Program-made: the position numbers and the translations under genes | Assembly (NCBI RefSeq): GCF_002778315.1 | Contig: NZ_NESA01000001.1 | Location: 680,321 to 744,320, forward strand | Direction: 5' to 3' | Origin: Limnohabitans sp. JirII-31 | Lineage (GTDB): Bacteria; Pseudomonadota; Gammaproteobacteria; Burkholderiales; Burkholderiaceae_C | Length of the DNA: 64,000 nt | Shown here: one piece after another, positions 40,101-48,703 of the stretch | Position numbering within the stretch: the first letter of the stretch is position 1 | Layout of the letters: every line of letters begins with the position of its first letter | Notes under the pieces: generated by a model | Told to the model about the DNA's origin: nothing | Seen by the model: the letters and a program-made list of their open reading frames with translations, nothing else | The model's database searches: none

Positions 40101-40297
40101 TTCGCCCCGTGATGATGACCGCAACGGTAGCCATGCTGGGTCTGATTCCGTTTTTGATCTCAGACGGCCCGGGCTCTGAAGTTCAACGCCCCTTGGCGAT
40201 TGTGGTGATTGGGGGCTTGATCACGTGTACCTTGTTGACCCTGGTCGTTGTGCCAACGATTTACCACTGGTTTGATGATGCAGAACCAGAAGCTTGA
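37187..40297 (+). CDS. Heavy-metal-type RND efflux transporter (CzcA/CusA family)
   Basis: This 1036-residue inner-membrane pump has the RND layout of twelve membrane segments and two large periplasmic loops (about 33-340 and 560-870). The helix-four motif is AIGLMVDGSVVVVEN with D412. The DFG that precedes it in classical zinc/cobalt CzcA is absent here, and the CusA-type MVDAA is also not matched, so the metal cannot be assigned. It should couple proton influx to export of a cation. It lies between the adaptor gene (3 bp gap) and a PII-like gene (13 bp gap), and no regulator gene is adjacent. Confidence 0.92.
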   Translation: MLESLVRAALKQRLVVSVIAIILLCFGLHAATKLSVDAFPDVTNVQVQIATEAPGRSPEEVERFATVPIEVAMTGLPGLTELRSLNKPGLSLITLVFTDNTNVYFARQLVMERLMEASHRLPTGMTPVLGPVSSGLGEVYQYTLEHPSDGNRELSQEELMQRRVVQDWVLRPLLRSIPGVAEINSQGGYVKQYHVLVNPERLRHYKISLSEVYTAVSRNNANSGGGVLPQAAEQYLIRGLGLIQGVGDLGQIVLKEINGTPVYMRDVAEIKLGHDVRQGAVIKNGTTEAVGGIVMMMTGGNAKEVVSRIKARVKQINDRGMLPGDLKVVPYYDRSELVDAALWTVTKVLIEGVVLVVIVLFLFLGDVRSSLIVVATLVLTPLLTFMAMNKLGISANLMSLGGLAIAIGLMVDGSVVVVENAYARLGRAAELGESKVRGILNAVLEVATPVIFGVGIIILVFLPLMTLQGMEGKMFAPLAYTIAIALAVSLVLSMTLSPVLSSYLLKPPVGDGDHDTPLIKALKSRYLKLLNVAMLNQKRTVQMSLASFALAVLVLPFLGTAFIPEMKEGSVVPGINRVPNISLNESIKMEMQAMRLIMTVPGVKSAISGLGRGESPADPQSVNESTPIVSLKPRSEWPSGWDQTDITNAMSEKLKVLPGVQIVMAQPISDRVDEMVTGVRSDIAVKVFGDDLDELKVVAHQIAKVAQNIQGAQDLRVERISGQQYLQIDIDRQAIARMGLNVSDVNDLIETAIGGKVASDVFEGERRFSAVVRLPERFRDNIEAISNIILNSANGAQARLADMAKIHVVDGPAQISREMAKRRIVVGINVKDRDLGSFVTELQAKVADRVKLPEGYYLEWGGQFQNMERALGHLKVIVPITVGAIFFLLFLLFNSVKFATLIITVLPFASIGGVIGLFISGEYLSVPASVGFIALWGIAVLNGVVLVSYIRSLREGGMSVKDAVMEGARQRFRPVMMTATVAMLGLIPFLISDGPGSEVQRPLAIVVIGGLITCTLLTLVVVPTIYHWFDDAEPEA

Positions 40298-40310
40298 GTG
40301 AAGGACCCGT

Positions 40311-40682
40311 ATGAAAGAAATCAAAGCCATCATTCGTCCCTCCAAGCTGCCGACAGTGCGCGAAAAGCTTCGCACCCTGCCCGGCTTTCCTGGCATGACG
40401 GTAAGCAAAGCCGAAGGCTGTTCCGCCAACAGTGTGCACAACCCGGCCAATGTGAAAGAGGAGCTGACCGACTACACCCCGAAGGTGCGCATTGAAATTG
40501 TGGCGCCTGATGAGATCTGCGACAGCATCGTTGACTTGATCGTTCAGACCGCACAAATCGGCCAAATCGGCGATGGCCTGGTGTGGGTCACCGACATCAC
40601 ACGTGCCGTGTTTTTGTACAAATCGGTTGCGGGTCCTACTGAACCGACAGCGGCAAATTCAGCAGCAAATTTTGCGGCTTGA
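40311..40682 (+). CDS. Atypical PII-family signalling protein (PII-NG-like) in RND efflux operon
   Basis: This 123-residue protein has a recognisable PII core: MKEIKAIIRPSKL at the start, PKVRIEIVAPDE at 57-68 and AQIGQIGDGLVWV at 81-93. The T-loop region (about 36-54) has no tyrosine, so the uridylylation site Y51 of GlnB/GlnK is missing, and the C-terminal IRIRTGE motif is replaced. Members of the described PII-NG group have these traits and lie beside metal RND genes. An AAGGA site precedes the ATG. The 3' end overlaps the convergent DUF6352 gene by 47 bp. A metal- or nucleotide-sensing role is inference. Confidence 0.87.
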   Translation: MKEIKAIIRPSKLPTVREKLRTLPGFPGMTVSKAEGCSANSVHNPANVKEELTDYTPKVRIEIVAPDEICDSIVDLIVQTAQIGQIGDGLVWVTDITRAVFLYKSVAGPTEPTAANSAANFAA

Positions 40683-41652
40683 GCTTGAGTCGCTGCTCGC
40701 CGTCCACCGCCATCGCCAAGTAAACCGGCTTGCCGCGCACTTCGGCACGCATGGCGCTGGGGTCGACAAACTCCAGTTTGAACAGACACAATAGACGCTC
40801 CATGCGCTCAGGCGCCACGTCGAGGCCTTGGTACAGGTCGTTGAGCACGCCACTGGCTTGCGCATCCAAGCCCACATGCCACACCCATTGGTCATCGTCG
40901 ATCTCGCGCTCTGTCTGAATGCGCACCTCAACCCCCAAAAAGTGTTGCACCCAGCGGGCCATCACCTCGCACAAAGCGTCCAAGCCTGGCTGCCCCCGGT
41001 TGAGACTCAACACCCAGTCGAAACTCTCGCTGCGTGGCCAATAGGCCTCTTGGTTGTCGGCATTGAGCACATCCAGATCCACGCTGCGCAGTTTGATACC
41101 CCCTTGTGTCAACAACTCACCCAACGAGCCAAAGCTGCTTTGGGTGGCATGGCGCTCCACGGTGTCATCGTCAGCCGCCATCACCGCGCCATCTTCGAGC
41201 ACCGTGATCTTTTGGGGCCGCATCAACATTTCTGCCGCACGCGCTTGCAAGGCAGTCGGCGTCTCACCCAGCACGTGGCGCAGCAAGATGTGGGTGATCT
41301 GCTGCACCAGCAAAGGCGGTACATCCACGCCATCGCCTTGAAACAGCGCCAAGTAGCTAGCCTCTAGCGTCGGCTTGTCCACGATGCGCTGCCTGAACCG
41401 CAACCACACCGCGTAGTTCTCAGCCGCATCGGTATCTTGCAATTGCGCCAACTCATCAGACGTCACCTCACGCTTGGGGTTGTCCATCAAGCTGTGGTGC
41501 AAGGTCAGCTCTGCCGAGCATGACGTGGCGATGGGGGCCAACTCTGGCCGCTCCAACAAAAAACGCAAAAAGTCGTCTGTCACCTGCAGATGCCCTTGCG
41601 CATTGGTGCTCAACAAATCGTAGCCACTCGTCGGCCAAAGGGTATGTGTCAT
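40636..41652 (-). CDS. DUF6352-family protein of unknown function
   Basis: This 338-residue protein matches my recollection of the DUF6352 family found in Burkholderiales. It opens MTHTLWPTSGYDLL, followed by RFLLERPELAP and acidic helical segments; no signal peptide, membrane segment or catalytic motif is visible. The final 47 bp run under the convergent PII gene. It lies 3 bp after rnfH on the same strand, so it is in the ratA-rnfH operon. I can give no function. Confidence 0.75.
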   Translation of the reverse strand: MTHTLWPTSGYDLLSTNAQGHLQVTDDFLRFLLERPELAPIATSCSAELTLHHSLMDNPKREVTSDELAQLQDTDAAENYAVWLRFRQRIVDKPTLEASYLALFQGDGVDVPPLLVQQITHILLRHVLGETPTALQARAAEMLMRPQKITVLEDGAVMAADDDTVERHATQSSFGSLGELLTQGGIKLRSVDLDVLNADNQEAYWPRSESFDWVLSLNRGQPGLDALCEVMARWVQHFLGVEVRIQTEREIDDDQWVWHVGLDAQASGVLNDLYQGLDVAPERMERLLCLFKLEFVDPSAMRAEVRGKPVYLAMAVDGEQRLKLKPQNLLLNLPLSVQ

Positions 41653-41655
41653 GAA

Positions 41656-42024
41656 TCAATAACCTGCTTTGGCACCTGCTCGGCGCTTGGCAAACAAGCC
41701 CGCGCGTTGAGTGCCTTGTTTTTGAAAACGCTCACGTCGCGCCACCTTGGGGTCCACCGTCAAGGGACGATACAACTCCACCCGGTCCAAGTCACGCAAC
41801 ACATGACCAAGGGTGGTCTTGCGCCCCCACACACCCAACAGCCACAGACTGTGGTTGTTCAGGTCAAGTGCGGGGAAGTCGATCAATAAACCACTGGCCT
41901 GCAGCGCCTGTTGCACCGTGCTACCAGTAGGCAAGGTCAGCTGGCGTTCATGCACCACACGTGGCGCGGGCGACACCATCACACCAATGTGCAAGACGGC
42001 AGTGGGTGGGGTGCGGGACGTCAA
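41656..42024 (-). CDS. rnfH: RnfH-family ubiquitin-like protein
   Basis: This 122-residue protein has a beta-grasp core: LHIGVMVSP, RQLTLPTGSTVQQALQASG and a late RVELYRPLTVDPKVARRERF, the RnfH hallmark. Its role is unknown; it is usually encoded beside ratA, as here. The likely start is TTG at 42024, which overlaps the ratA stop codon in a TTGA junction and keeps the first strand; an ATG at residue 16 would cut into that strand. The basic tail (about residues 98-122) is probably unstructured. Confidence 0.87.
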   Translation of the reverse strand: MTSRTPPTAVLHIGVMVSPAPRVVHERQLTLPTGSTVQQALQASGLLIDFPALDLNNHSLWLLGVWGRKTTLGHVLRDLDRVELYRPLTVDPKVARRERFQKQGTQRAGLFAKRRAGAKAGY

Positions 42025-42473
42025 GATGTGTACACCTGCTCTGCCCGCTTGACAAACGCATCCACCAAGGTGGATGCAATCTTGTCAAACACAGGCCCCA
42101 CCAAGGCGCCGAACATGCTGTCAAAGCTGTAGTTCAGCGTCAACTCAATGCGGCACGCGCGTTGTGGAGCCTGGGTGTTGGGATCGGTCAGGGGGTGGAA
42201 GTCCCAGGTGCCATCTAAATGTTTGAAAGGCCCATCGATGAGTTGCAACTTCACCTGACGTCCGGGCACATGTTGGTTGCGGGTGGAGAAGCTTTTGTGA
42301 AAACCACCCAACGCCATGCCAATCTCTGCAGTCATCTCATCGCCGTGTTGCGACAGCACTGACGCACGGTCGCACCACGGCAAGAACTCGGGGTAACGGG
42401 GCACATCGGTGACCAAGGCAAACATTTCCTCAGCGCTGAACCAAATGAGAACGGACTTGTGAACGGTTTTCAT
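42021..42473 (-). CDS. ratA: RatA-type START-like/coenzyme Q-binding protein
   Basis: This 150-residue protein of the polyketide cyclase/START fold opens [24 protein letters not shown] and contains [14 protein letters not shown], the typical COQ10/RatA segment. In E. coli RatA was described as a toxin that blocks 70S ribosome assembly, while the same family in mitochondria binds ubiquinone. With rnfH directly downstream it is unlikely to be a true toxin-antitoxin pair. It is divergent from smpB with 27 bp between starts. Confidence 0.92.
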   Translation of the reverse strand: MKTVHKSVLIWFSAEEMFALVTDVPRYPEFLPWCDRASVLSQHGDEMTAEIGMALGGFHKSFSTRNQHVPGRQVKLQLIDGPFKHLDGTWDFHPLTDPNTQAPQRACRIELTLNYSFDSMFGALVGPVFDKIASTLVDAFVKRAEQVYTS

Positions 42474-42500
42474 AGAATAGGCGCTATTGTAAGAAGCACC

Positions 42501-42977
42501 ATGGCCACCAAAAAACCCGTTACCTCAACCCGCATTGCCGACAACAAAAAGGCCGCCTACAACTATTTCTTTGAAGAAAAGTTTGAAGCCGGCATGGTGC
42601 TCCAGGGGTGGGAGGTCAAAGCCGCACGCGAAGGCAAGGTGCAACTCACCGACGGCTATGTGGTGATTCGCGATGGCGAGCTCTACGTCATTGGCTGCCA
42701 AATCAACCCTTTGCACACCGCGTCCACCCACGTCAGCCCTGACGCGGTGCGGACCAAGAAACTGCTGATGAAGAAAGACGAAATCAAACGTCTGATCGGC
42801 AAGGTCGAGCAAAAGGGCTACACCCTAGTGCCCATCAACCTGCACTGGAAGAACGGCAAGATCAAATGTGAAATTGCCCTGGCCAAGGGCAAAGCAGAGC
42901 ATGACAAACGCGACACCATCAAAGACCGCGAAGGCAAACGCGAGGTCGAGCGCGCCATGAAAAGTCGCCACAAATAA
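42501..42977 (+). CDS. smpB: SsrA-binding protein SmpB
   Basis: This 158-residue partner of tmRNA acts in trans-translation. It contains the conserved opening [36 protein letters not shown] and [18 protein letters not shown], and the basic C-terminal tail [19 protein letters not shown] that enters the decoding channel. The ATG at 42501 gives the usual length; the upstream in-frame codons overlap the divergent ratA start and are not coding. The ssrA gene is not in the window. Confidence 0.96.
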   Translation: MATKKPVTSTRIADNKKAAYNYFFEEKFEAGMVLQGWEVKAAREGKVQLTDGYVVIRDGELYVIGCQINPLHTASTHVSPDAVRTKKLLMKKDEIKRLIGKVEQKGYTLVPINLHWKNGKIKCEIALAKGKAEHDKRDTIKDREGKREVERAMKSRHK

Positions 42978-42985
42978 AGCAGCAC

Positions 42986-45367
42986 TCAACGACCTGTTTT
43001 GGGCTTGGCTCCCGCTGGCTTGGCGGAGCCGGTCACCCGTGGCGGCAAGCCTGTGTGTTGGGTGAGTACCCGGCCTTTGGTGGGTTCGTTGCGCATCGTC
43101 GTCTTCGCCACACCCGCTTTGGCCGCACCAGGTTTAGCTGTGACGGTGCTGTTTTTGCGCCGAGCGCTGGTGTAGCCCCCATCGGTCAGGGGCTGAAACG
43201 TCGGGATCAGGTGGTGTTTGCCGTTGCCAATCAAATCGGCACGTCCCATGGCTTTCAAGGCTTCGCGCAACAAGGGCCAGTTGTTGGCATCGTGGTAGCG
43301 CAAAAAGGCTTTGTGCAAGCGCCTGCGGCGTTCCCCGCGCACGATGTCGACTGCCTCGCTGGTGCGTGTCACACGTGACAGGGGGTCTTTGCCCGAGTGG
43401 TACATCGCCGTGGCCGTGGCCATGGGGCTGGGGTAGAAGGTTTGCACCTGGTCGGCACGAAAGCCGTTTTTCTTCAACCACAAGGCCAGGTTCATCATGT
43501 CTTCGTCACGCGTGCCCGGGTGAGCCGCAATGAAGTACGGCACCAAGAACTGTTTCTTGCCCGCCTCGGCAGAGAAGCGGTCAAACATCTGTTTGAACTT
43601 GTCGTAGCTGCCAATGCCGGGCTTCATCATCTTGGACAGTGGCCCGCCCTCGGTGTGCTCGGGCGCAATCTTGAGGTAGCCGCCCACATGGTGGGTCACC
43701 AGCTCTTTGACGTACTCGGGCGACTTGACCGCCAAGTCGTAGCGCAAGCCAGAACCAATCAAAATTTTCTTCACGCCCTTCAAAGCCCGCGCACGGCGGT
43801 ACATGTGAATGAGTGAGCTGTGGTCGGTGTTGAGGTTTTGGCAAATGCCTGGGTAGACACAGCTTGGCTTGCGGCAGGCAGCCTCGATCTCCGGGCTCTT
43901 GCAACCAATGCGGTACATATTGGCGGTGGGCCCCCCCAAGTCGCTGATGACGCCCGTGAAGCCCGACACCTTGTCGCGAATATCTTCGATCTCACGAATC
44001 ACCGAGTCTTCGCTGCGGCTTTGGATGATGCGGCCTTCGTGCTCGGTGATGGAGCAAAACGTGCAACCGCCAAAACAACCACGCATGATGTTGACCGAAA
44101 AGCGAATCATCTCCCAGGCCGGAATCTTGGTGGCAGCGTCGTGGCCGCCGTTTTCGTCGGCATATGCCGGATGGGGGCTGCGGGCATAGGGCAAGTCAAA
44201 CACCAGGTCCATCTCGGCAGTGGTCAGCGGAATGGGCGGCGGGTTGATCCACACGTCGCGTGCGGTGACGCCTTCGCCATGCGACTGCACCAAACAGCGG
44301 GCGTTGCCGGGGTTGGTTTCCAGGTGCAACACACGGTTGGCGTGGGCGTACAGCACGGGGTCCGACTTGACATGGTCGTAGCTGGGCAAGCGAATCACGC
44401 TGCGGTCACGCGGCGGCACTTTGAGTTTGCCCTTGCCCTGCAAGGCTGGCATGTTGGGGTTGGGCACAAAGTTCAGGGGCGCGACCGTGGCCTGTGCCCC
44501 GGGCCCGTTGGCGGCATCGGCCACAGCTTGGGCTTCGTCTTCACGGGCACAGCTTTGGCCTTGGGCCTTGGCTTGCTCGCTGACCATCAAATACGGGTTG
44601 ACGTGGGCTTCAACGCGGCCAGGAATGTCGATGCTCGACGAGTCAATTTCGTACCAACCCTCAGGCGTTTCACGGCGTACAAAGGCGGTGCCGCGCACAT
44701 CGGTGATCTGTTGCACCGGTTCTTTGGCTGCCAAGCGGTGGGCAATTTCAACAATCGCGCGCTCGGCATTGCCATACAGCAGCAAATCGCATTTGCTGTC
44801 GACCACGATGGAGCGACGCACCTTGTCTGACCAATAGTCGTAATGCGCGATGCGGCGCAACGAACCCTCGATGCCGCCCAACACAATCGGCACATCGCTG
44901 TAGGCTTCTTTGCAGCGCTGGCTGTACACCAAGGCTGCTCGGTCGGGGCGTTTGCCCCCCACATCGCCGGGCGTGTAGGCGTCGTCGCTGCGAATTTTGC
45001 GGTCCGCGGTGTAGCGGTTGATCATCGAATCCATGTTCCCAGCGGTTACGCCGAAAAACAAATTCGGTTTACCCAGCGCCTTGAACGGGTCGGCGCTTTG
45101 CCAGTCGGGCTGGGCAATGATGCCCACACGAAAGCCCTGGTTCTCCAGCATGCGCCCGATCACGGCCATGCCAAAACTGGGGTGGTCCACATAGGCGTCA
45201 CCCGTGACGATGATCACATCGCAACTGTCCCAACCCAACTGGGTCATTTCCTCGCGGCTCATCGGCAAAAACGGGGCCGTGCCGAAGCGGGCCGCCCAGT
45301 ACTTGCGGTAACTGGTCAGCGGCTTGGCGTTGCGGGGGAAAAAAGAGACGTCGGCGTAGGCATTCAT
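42986..45367 (-). CDS. YgiQ-family radical SAM protein
   Basis: This 793-residue protein has the N-terminal YgiQ domain ([36 protein letters not shown]) and a radical SAM domain with the cluster motif [19 protein letters not shown]-terminal region contains [20 protein letters not shown] and a basic, low-complexity tail. The family is conserved but its reaction is unknown. It is preceded by a 71 bp gap from murI and meets smpB end to end. Confidence 0.92.
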   Translation of the reverse strand: MNAYADVSFFPRNAKPLTSYRKYWAARFGTAPFLPMSREEMTQLGWDSCDVIIVTGDAYVDHPSFGMAVIGRMLENQGFRVGIIAQPDWQSADPFKALGKPNLFFGVTAGNMDSMINRYTADRKIRSDDAYTPGDVGGKRPDRAALVYSQRCKEAYSDVPIVLGGIEGSLRRIAHYDYWSDKVRRSIVVDSKCDLLLYGNAERAIVEIAHRLAAKEPVQQITDVRGTAFVRRETPEGWYEIDSSSIDIPGRVEAHVNPYLMVSEQAKAQGQSCAREDEAQAVADAANGPGAQATVAPLNFVPNPNMPALQGKGKLKVPPRDRSVIRLPSYDHVKSDPVLYAHANRVLHLETNPGNARCLVQSHGEGVTARDVWINPPPIPLTTAEMDLVFDLPYARSPHPAYADENGGHDAATKIPAWEMIRFSVNIMRGCFGGCTFCSITEHEGRIIQSRSEDSVIREIEDIRDKVSGFTGVISDLGGPTANMYRIGCKSPEIEAACRKPSCVYPGICQNLNTDHSSLIHMYRRARALKGVKKILIGSGLRYDLAVKSPEYVKELVTHHVGGYLKIAPEHTEGGPLSKMMKPGIGSYDKFKQMFDRFSAEAGKKQFLVPYFIAAHPGTRDEDMMNLALWLKKNGFRADQVQTFYPSPMATATAMYHSGKDPLSRVTRTSEAVDIVRGERRRRLHKAFLRYHDANNWPLLREALKAMGRADLIGNGKHHLIPTFQPLTDGGYTSARRKNSTVTAKPGAAKAGVAKTTMRNEPTKGRVLTQHTGLPPRVTGSAKPAGAKPKTGR

Positions 45368-45438
45368 GAGCCCCCGAGTTTACGGGTTTGCCCGAATTCG
45401 GGCTGACGCAAGGTCTTTCAGGGCCCCAAGTCCCTGGA

Positions 45439-46257
45439 TCAGGATGGCAGCGCTTGCACTGTGGCGCTGTCACCCCACAAATGAGCCACCACGCGCTGCA
45501 CCTGGGCCACGTCCCCGGTGGTGAAAAACCGTGTCGACCCATGGCCCTGCGTGTGCAAGTTATTGCCCAAACGGCGCACCAGCTCGCGTGCCACGGCCTC
45601 TGCGGGGTCTATCAGGGTCACCCCCTCACCCGCCAAACGCTGGATGGTGTCGCGCAAAAACGGGTAATGCGTGCAGCCCAACACCAAGGTGTCGGCCCCC
45701 TGCGCCACCAAAGGCGCGATGAACTGGCGCAGCAGCGCCTCGGTGTGAGGACCGTGCAAATTGGCTTGCTCCACCAACTCCACCCAACCAGGGCAGGCTT
45801 GCAACAAGATACGTTTGCCTTCGCCGTACTGCGCGCACAACCTGGCCACGCTCTCACTTTGCACCGTTTGGCGCGTCGCCAAGACGCCCACCACACCTGT
45901 ACGCGTCAAGGCCACAGCGGGTTTGATGGCCGGCTCAATCGCCACCACCGGTAAATGGGTGTGTTCGCGCAAGCTGCGTGCAGCCACCACCGTGGCGGTG
46001 TTGCAGGCAATGGTGATGGCTTTGACGCCCTGCTGGGCCAACCACTGACCGACCGTCAACGTGCGTTGTGTGATGTGTGCTTCGCTTTGATCACCATAGG
46101 GCGCGTGCCCGGAGTCGGCCACGTACACCAAGTCTTCCCCCGGCAAAGCCTCGCGAATGGCGCGCAACACCGACAGCCCGCCCACACCAGAGTCAAAGAC
46201 GCCAATGGCATGGTCAAAAACAGGCAGCGGCTCAGGCGTGGGGTGGTGCGTCGACAT
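45439..46257 (-). CDS. murI: Glutamate racemase
   Basis: This 272-residue enzyme makes D-glutamate for peptidoglycan. The proton-transfer cysteines are C85 (ACNTATV) and C195 (GCTHYPF), with GVFDSGVGGLSV near the N-terminus. The ATG at 46257 is chosen because the extra 20 upstream codons have no family similarity. It is divergent from hexR, and the 134 bp between holds the hexR promoter and operators. Confidence 0.95.
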   Translation of the reverse strand: MSTHHPTPEPLPVFDHAIGVFDSGVGGLSVLRAIREALPGEDLVYVADSGHAPYGDQSEAHITQRTLTVGQWLAQQGVKAITIACNTATVVAARSLREHTHLPVVAIEPAIKPAVALTRTGVVGVLATRQTVQSESVARLCAQYGEGKRILLQACPGWVELVEQANLHGPHTEALLRQFIAPLVAQGADTLVLGCTHYPFLRDTIQRLAGEGVTLIDPAEAVARELVRRLGNNLHTQGHGSTRFFTTGDVAQVQRVVAHLWGDSATVQALPS

Positions 46258-46318
46258 GGGTTGAAAAAGCAAGAGCGCTGATTCTCGCCCAGGCGCATCG
46301 GTAGGCGCTTGCCACAAA

Positions 46319-46331
46319 GTAACAAAGTTAC
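46319..46331. promoter_or_regulatory. HexR-type operator O1 (GTAAC-AAA-GTTAC)
   Basis: This perfect 5+5 inverted repeat around 3 bp overlaps the proposed -35 box of the hexR promoter. It is nearly identical to the second copy at 46361-46373. Similar TGTAAT-N3-ATTACA palindromes are known HexR sites in gammaproteobacteria. Confidence 0.7.
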
Positions 46332-46357
46332 ATAAAAGTCATTTAATCCATTAAAAT
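46328..46357 (+). promoter_or_regulatory. Predicted sigma-70 promoter of hexR operon
   Basis: TTACAT (46328-46333) and TAAAAT (46352-46357) are separated by 18 bp. The first overlaps operator O1, and operator O2 begins 4 bp after the second, so a bound repressor would block RNA polymerase at both ends. Confidence 0.6.
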
Positions 46358-46360
46358 TAC

Positions 46361-46373
46361 GTAACCAAGTTAC
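46361..46373. promoter_or_regulatory. HexR-type operator O2 (GTAAC-CAA-GTTAC)
   Basis: This is the second copy of the 13-bp palindrome, 42 bp from the first (about four helical turns, so on the same face of the DNA), just after the predicted -10 box and 18 bp before the hexR ATG. Confidence 0.7.
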
Positions 46374-46391
46374 AAATCCAACCCCGCACAC

Positions 46392-47240
46392 ATGCTGGAA
46401 CGCGTCGAAAGTCAACTCAACTCCTTGCCCCCTGCCGAGCAACGCGTGGGCCAATTGCTGCTGCGTGACCCACGGGCTTTTGCCAAATTGCCAGTGGTCG
46501 AATTGGCCGAACGCTCGCAGGTGAGCAAACCGACCGTGGTGCGGTTTTGTCGCAGTCTGGGCTACGACGGGCTGAGCGACTTCAAACTCAAGTTGGCGGG
46601 TAGCTTGAGCGAAGGCGTGCCCTTCATCCACCGCAACGTGGGCGCGCAAGACAGCACCTCGGAGGTGTTGGTCAAAGTGATTGATAACACCGTGGCTGCA
46701 TTTTTGAAATACCGCAACGACGCTTCCACATCTGCCATCGAGCAAGCGGCGCAAGCCATTGTGCTGACCCACAAAAAAAACAAACGCCTGGAGTTTTTTG
46801 GCGCGGGCAACTCAGGCATCGTGGCGCAAGACGCGCAACACAAGTTTTTTCGTTTGGGCTTTCACACCATCGCCCACAGCGACGGTCACCTGCAAATCAT
46901 GAGTGCATCGCTGCTCAAACCGGGCGACTGCCTGGTTTTGGTGTCCAACTCAGGGCGCACCCGCGACTTGCTGGATGCCTGTGACATTGCGCGTAAAAAC
47001 GGTGCCACCACTGTGGTGATCACCGCATCGGGCTCGCCGCTGTCCAAAGCGGGGCAGATCCATTTGGCCGCCGATCACCCCGAAAGTTATGAGCGCTTCA
47101 GCCCCATGGTGTCGCGCTTGTTGCATTTGATGATCATCGACGTGTTGGCCACCACCGTGGCCTTGCGCCTGGGCAGTGCACAACTCCAGCCCATGCTGCG
47201 CAGCATGAAACACAACCTGTTAGACAAACGTTACACATGA
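46392..47240 (+). CDS. hexR: RpiR-family regulator HexR
   Basis: This 282-residue regulator has an N-terminal RpiR helix-turn-helix (about residues 36-56, ELAERSQVSKPTVVRFCRSLG) and a C-terminal SIS sugar-phosphate-binding domain (from about 125, LEFFGAGNSGIVAQDAQHKF and LVLVSNSGRTRDLL). HexR senses 2-keto-3-deoxy-6-phosphogluconate and represses Entner-Doudoroff genes. Here it is the first gene of the operon it should control, and two palindromes flank its own promoter. The stop overlaps the zwf start (ATGA). Confidence 0.93.
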   Translation: MLERVESQLNSLPPAEQRVGQLLLRDPRAFAKLPVVELAERSQVSKPTVVRFCRSLGYDGLSDFKLKLAGSLSEGVPFIHRNVGAQDSTSEVLVKVIDNTVAAFLKYRNDASTSAIEQAAQAIVLTHKKNKRLEFFGAGNSGIVAQDAQHKFFRLGFHTIAHSDGHLQIMSASLLKPGDCLVLVSNSGRTRDLLDACDIARKNGATTVVITASGSPLSKAGQIHLAADHPESYERFSPMVSRLLHLMIIDVLATTVALRLGSAQLQPMLRSMKHNLLDKRYT

Positions 47241-48703
47241 ACACCACACCTTCTGACGCAGGCGCACAAGACATCGTGATATTTGGCGGTGCGGGCGACT
47301 TGTCGTTTCGCAAACTCTTGCCCGCGCTCTACATGGCCCACTTGCATGACAAGCTCGATGCCCAGACCCGCATCATTGGCGTGGGACGTCAACCCTGGAG
47401 CCGTGACGAGTACCTGAACTTCGTCGATAGCCACTCCCCCGCCTTCATTGAAAAACAAACCCTCACCCCCGGCGACTGGCACAGCTTTCTGGCGCGCTTG
47501 AGCTATGTCAGCCTGGACGTGACACACGCGGAGGACTACGCCAAGCTCAAAGCGGCTTGCACTGCGCAGGCACTGCGTGTGTTTTATCTGGCCACAGCGC
47601 CCAACCTGTTCACACAAATTTGCGCCCACCTGTCAGAGGCTGGCTTGGTGGATGCGCAAGCACGTGTGGTGCTTGAAAAACCACTCGGCACCGACCTCGC
47701 CTCGGCACGCGCCATCAACGCGGATGTGGCGCGCTACTTTGACGAACAGCAGATTTACCGCATCGACCACTACTTGGGCAAAGAAACAGTACAAAACCTG
47801 ATGGTGCTGCGCTTTGGCAATGCGATTTTCGAGCCCTTGTGGCGCGCGCCGTACATCAAGAGCGTGCAAATCACCGTGGCCGAAACCGTGGGCGTGGGCA
47901 GCCGAGCCGGTTTTTACGACGGTGCAGGTGCCATGCGTGACATGGTGCAAAACCATTTGCTGCAACTGTTGTGCATCGTGGCCATGGAGCCGCCCATCTC
48001 GCTCGATGCAGACGATGTGCGCGATGAAAAACTCAAGGTGCTGCGCTCCTTGCGCAAGATGGACTTGGCCGACATCAAACGTGACACCGTGCGCGGCCAG
48101 TACACCGCTGGGGCCTCTGAAGGTGTGGCCGTCGTGGGCTACCAAGAAGAACACAACGTGCCGCCCAACAGCAAAACCGAAACCTTTGTGGCTTTGCGCG
48201 CGCACATCAACAACGCACGCTGGGCCAACGTGCCGTTCTTTTTGCGTACCGGCAAGCGGATGCAAAAGCGCCAATCCGAAATCATCATCGAGTTCGCCGA
48301 TCAACCCTTCTCCATTTTTGGCACCACGGCCCAACACGAACCCAACCGTTTGATCATCAGTTTGCAGCCCGAAGAATCCATTCAGTTGGGCATGATGGTC
48401 AAAGAACCCGGCTCTGGCATGACCTTGCACCCGGTCAAACTCGGGCTAGACCTGCAACAGTCCTCCGACAAGCGCCGCGCCGAAGCGTATGAACGTTTGC
48501 TCATGGACGTCATCAAGGGCCGTTTGACCCACTTCATGCGCCGCGACGAATTGGAGGCCGCGTGGATGTGGGTCGAACCCATCTTGGAGGGCTGGAAAGC
48601 CCTGGACGACAAACCCCGTGCTTACTCGGCCGGCAGTTGGGGGCCCGCCGCATCGTCGGCGCTGATGGCACGCGAAAACCTGTCGTGGTTCGAGGAAATC
48701 TGA
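47237..48703 (+). CDS. zwf: Glucose-6-phosphate 1-dehydrogenase
   Basis: This 488-residue enzyme oxidises glucose-6-phosphate to 6-phosphogluconolactone. The cofactor loop is GGAGDLSFRK (residues 17-26), a small variant of the usual GASGDL. Substrate and catalytic residues are D177 and H178 (RIDHYLGKE) and H240 (VQNHLLQ), the same numbers as in the Leuconostoc enzyme. EKPLGTDLASA lies at about 148. It overlaps hexR by 4 bp and pgl by 1 bp, so translation of the three is coupled. Confidence 0.97.
   Translation: MNTTPSDAGAQDIVIFGGAGDLSFRKLLPALYMAHLHDKLDAQTRIIGVGRQPWSRDEYLNFVDSHSPAFIEKQTLTPGDWHSFLARLSYVSLDVTHAEDYAKLKAACTAQALRVFYLATAPNLFTQICAHLSEAGLVDAQARVVLEKPLGTDLASARAINADVARYFDEQQIYRIDHYLGKETVQNLMVLRFGNAIFEPLWRAPYIKSVQITVAETVGVGSRAGFYDGAGAMRDMVQNHLLQLLCIVAMEPPISLDADDVRDEKLKVLRSLRKMDLADIKRDTVRGQYTAGASEGVAVVGYQEEHNVPPNSKTETFVALRAHINNARWANVPFFLRTGKRMQKRQSEIIIEFADQPFSIFGTTAQHEPNRLIISLQPEESIQLGMMVKEPGSGMTLHPVKLGLDLQQSSDKRRAEAYERLLMDVIKGRLTHFMRRDELEAAWMWVEPILEGWKALDDKPRAYSAGSWGPAASSALMARENLSWFEEI

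Noticed and set aside
41656..42473. ratA-rnfH as a toxin-antitoxin system
   Set aside because: The pair is widely conserved as a housekeeping unit, RnfH is not an established antitoxin, and the RatA fold fits a lipid or quinone-binding protein.
43820..44830. Plus-strand frame of 336 codons opposite the radical SAM gene
   Set aside because: The radical SAM motif GCFGGCTFC and the YgiQ domain lie on the other strand; this is a codon-bias artefact.
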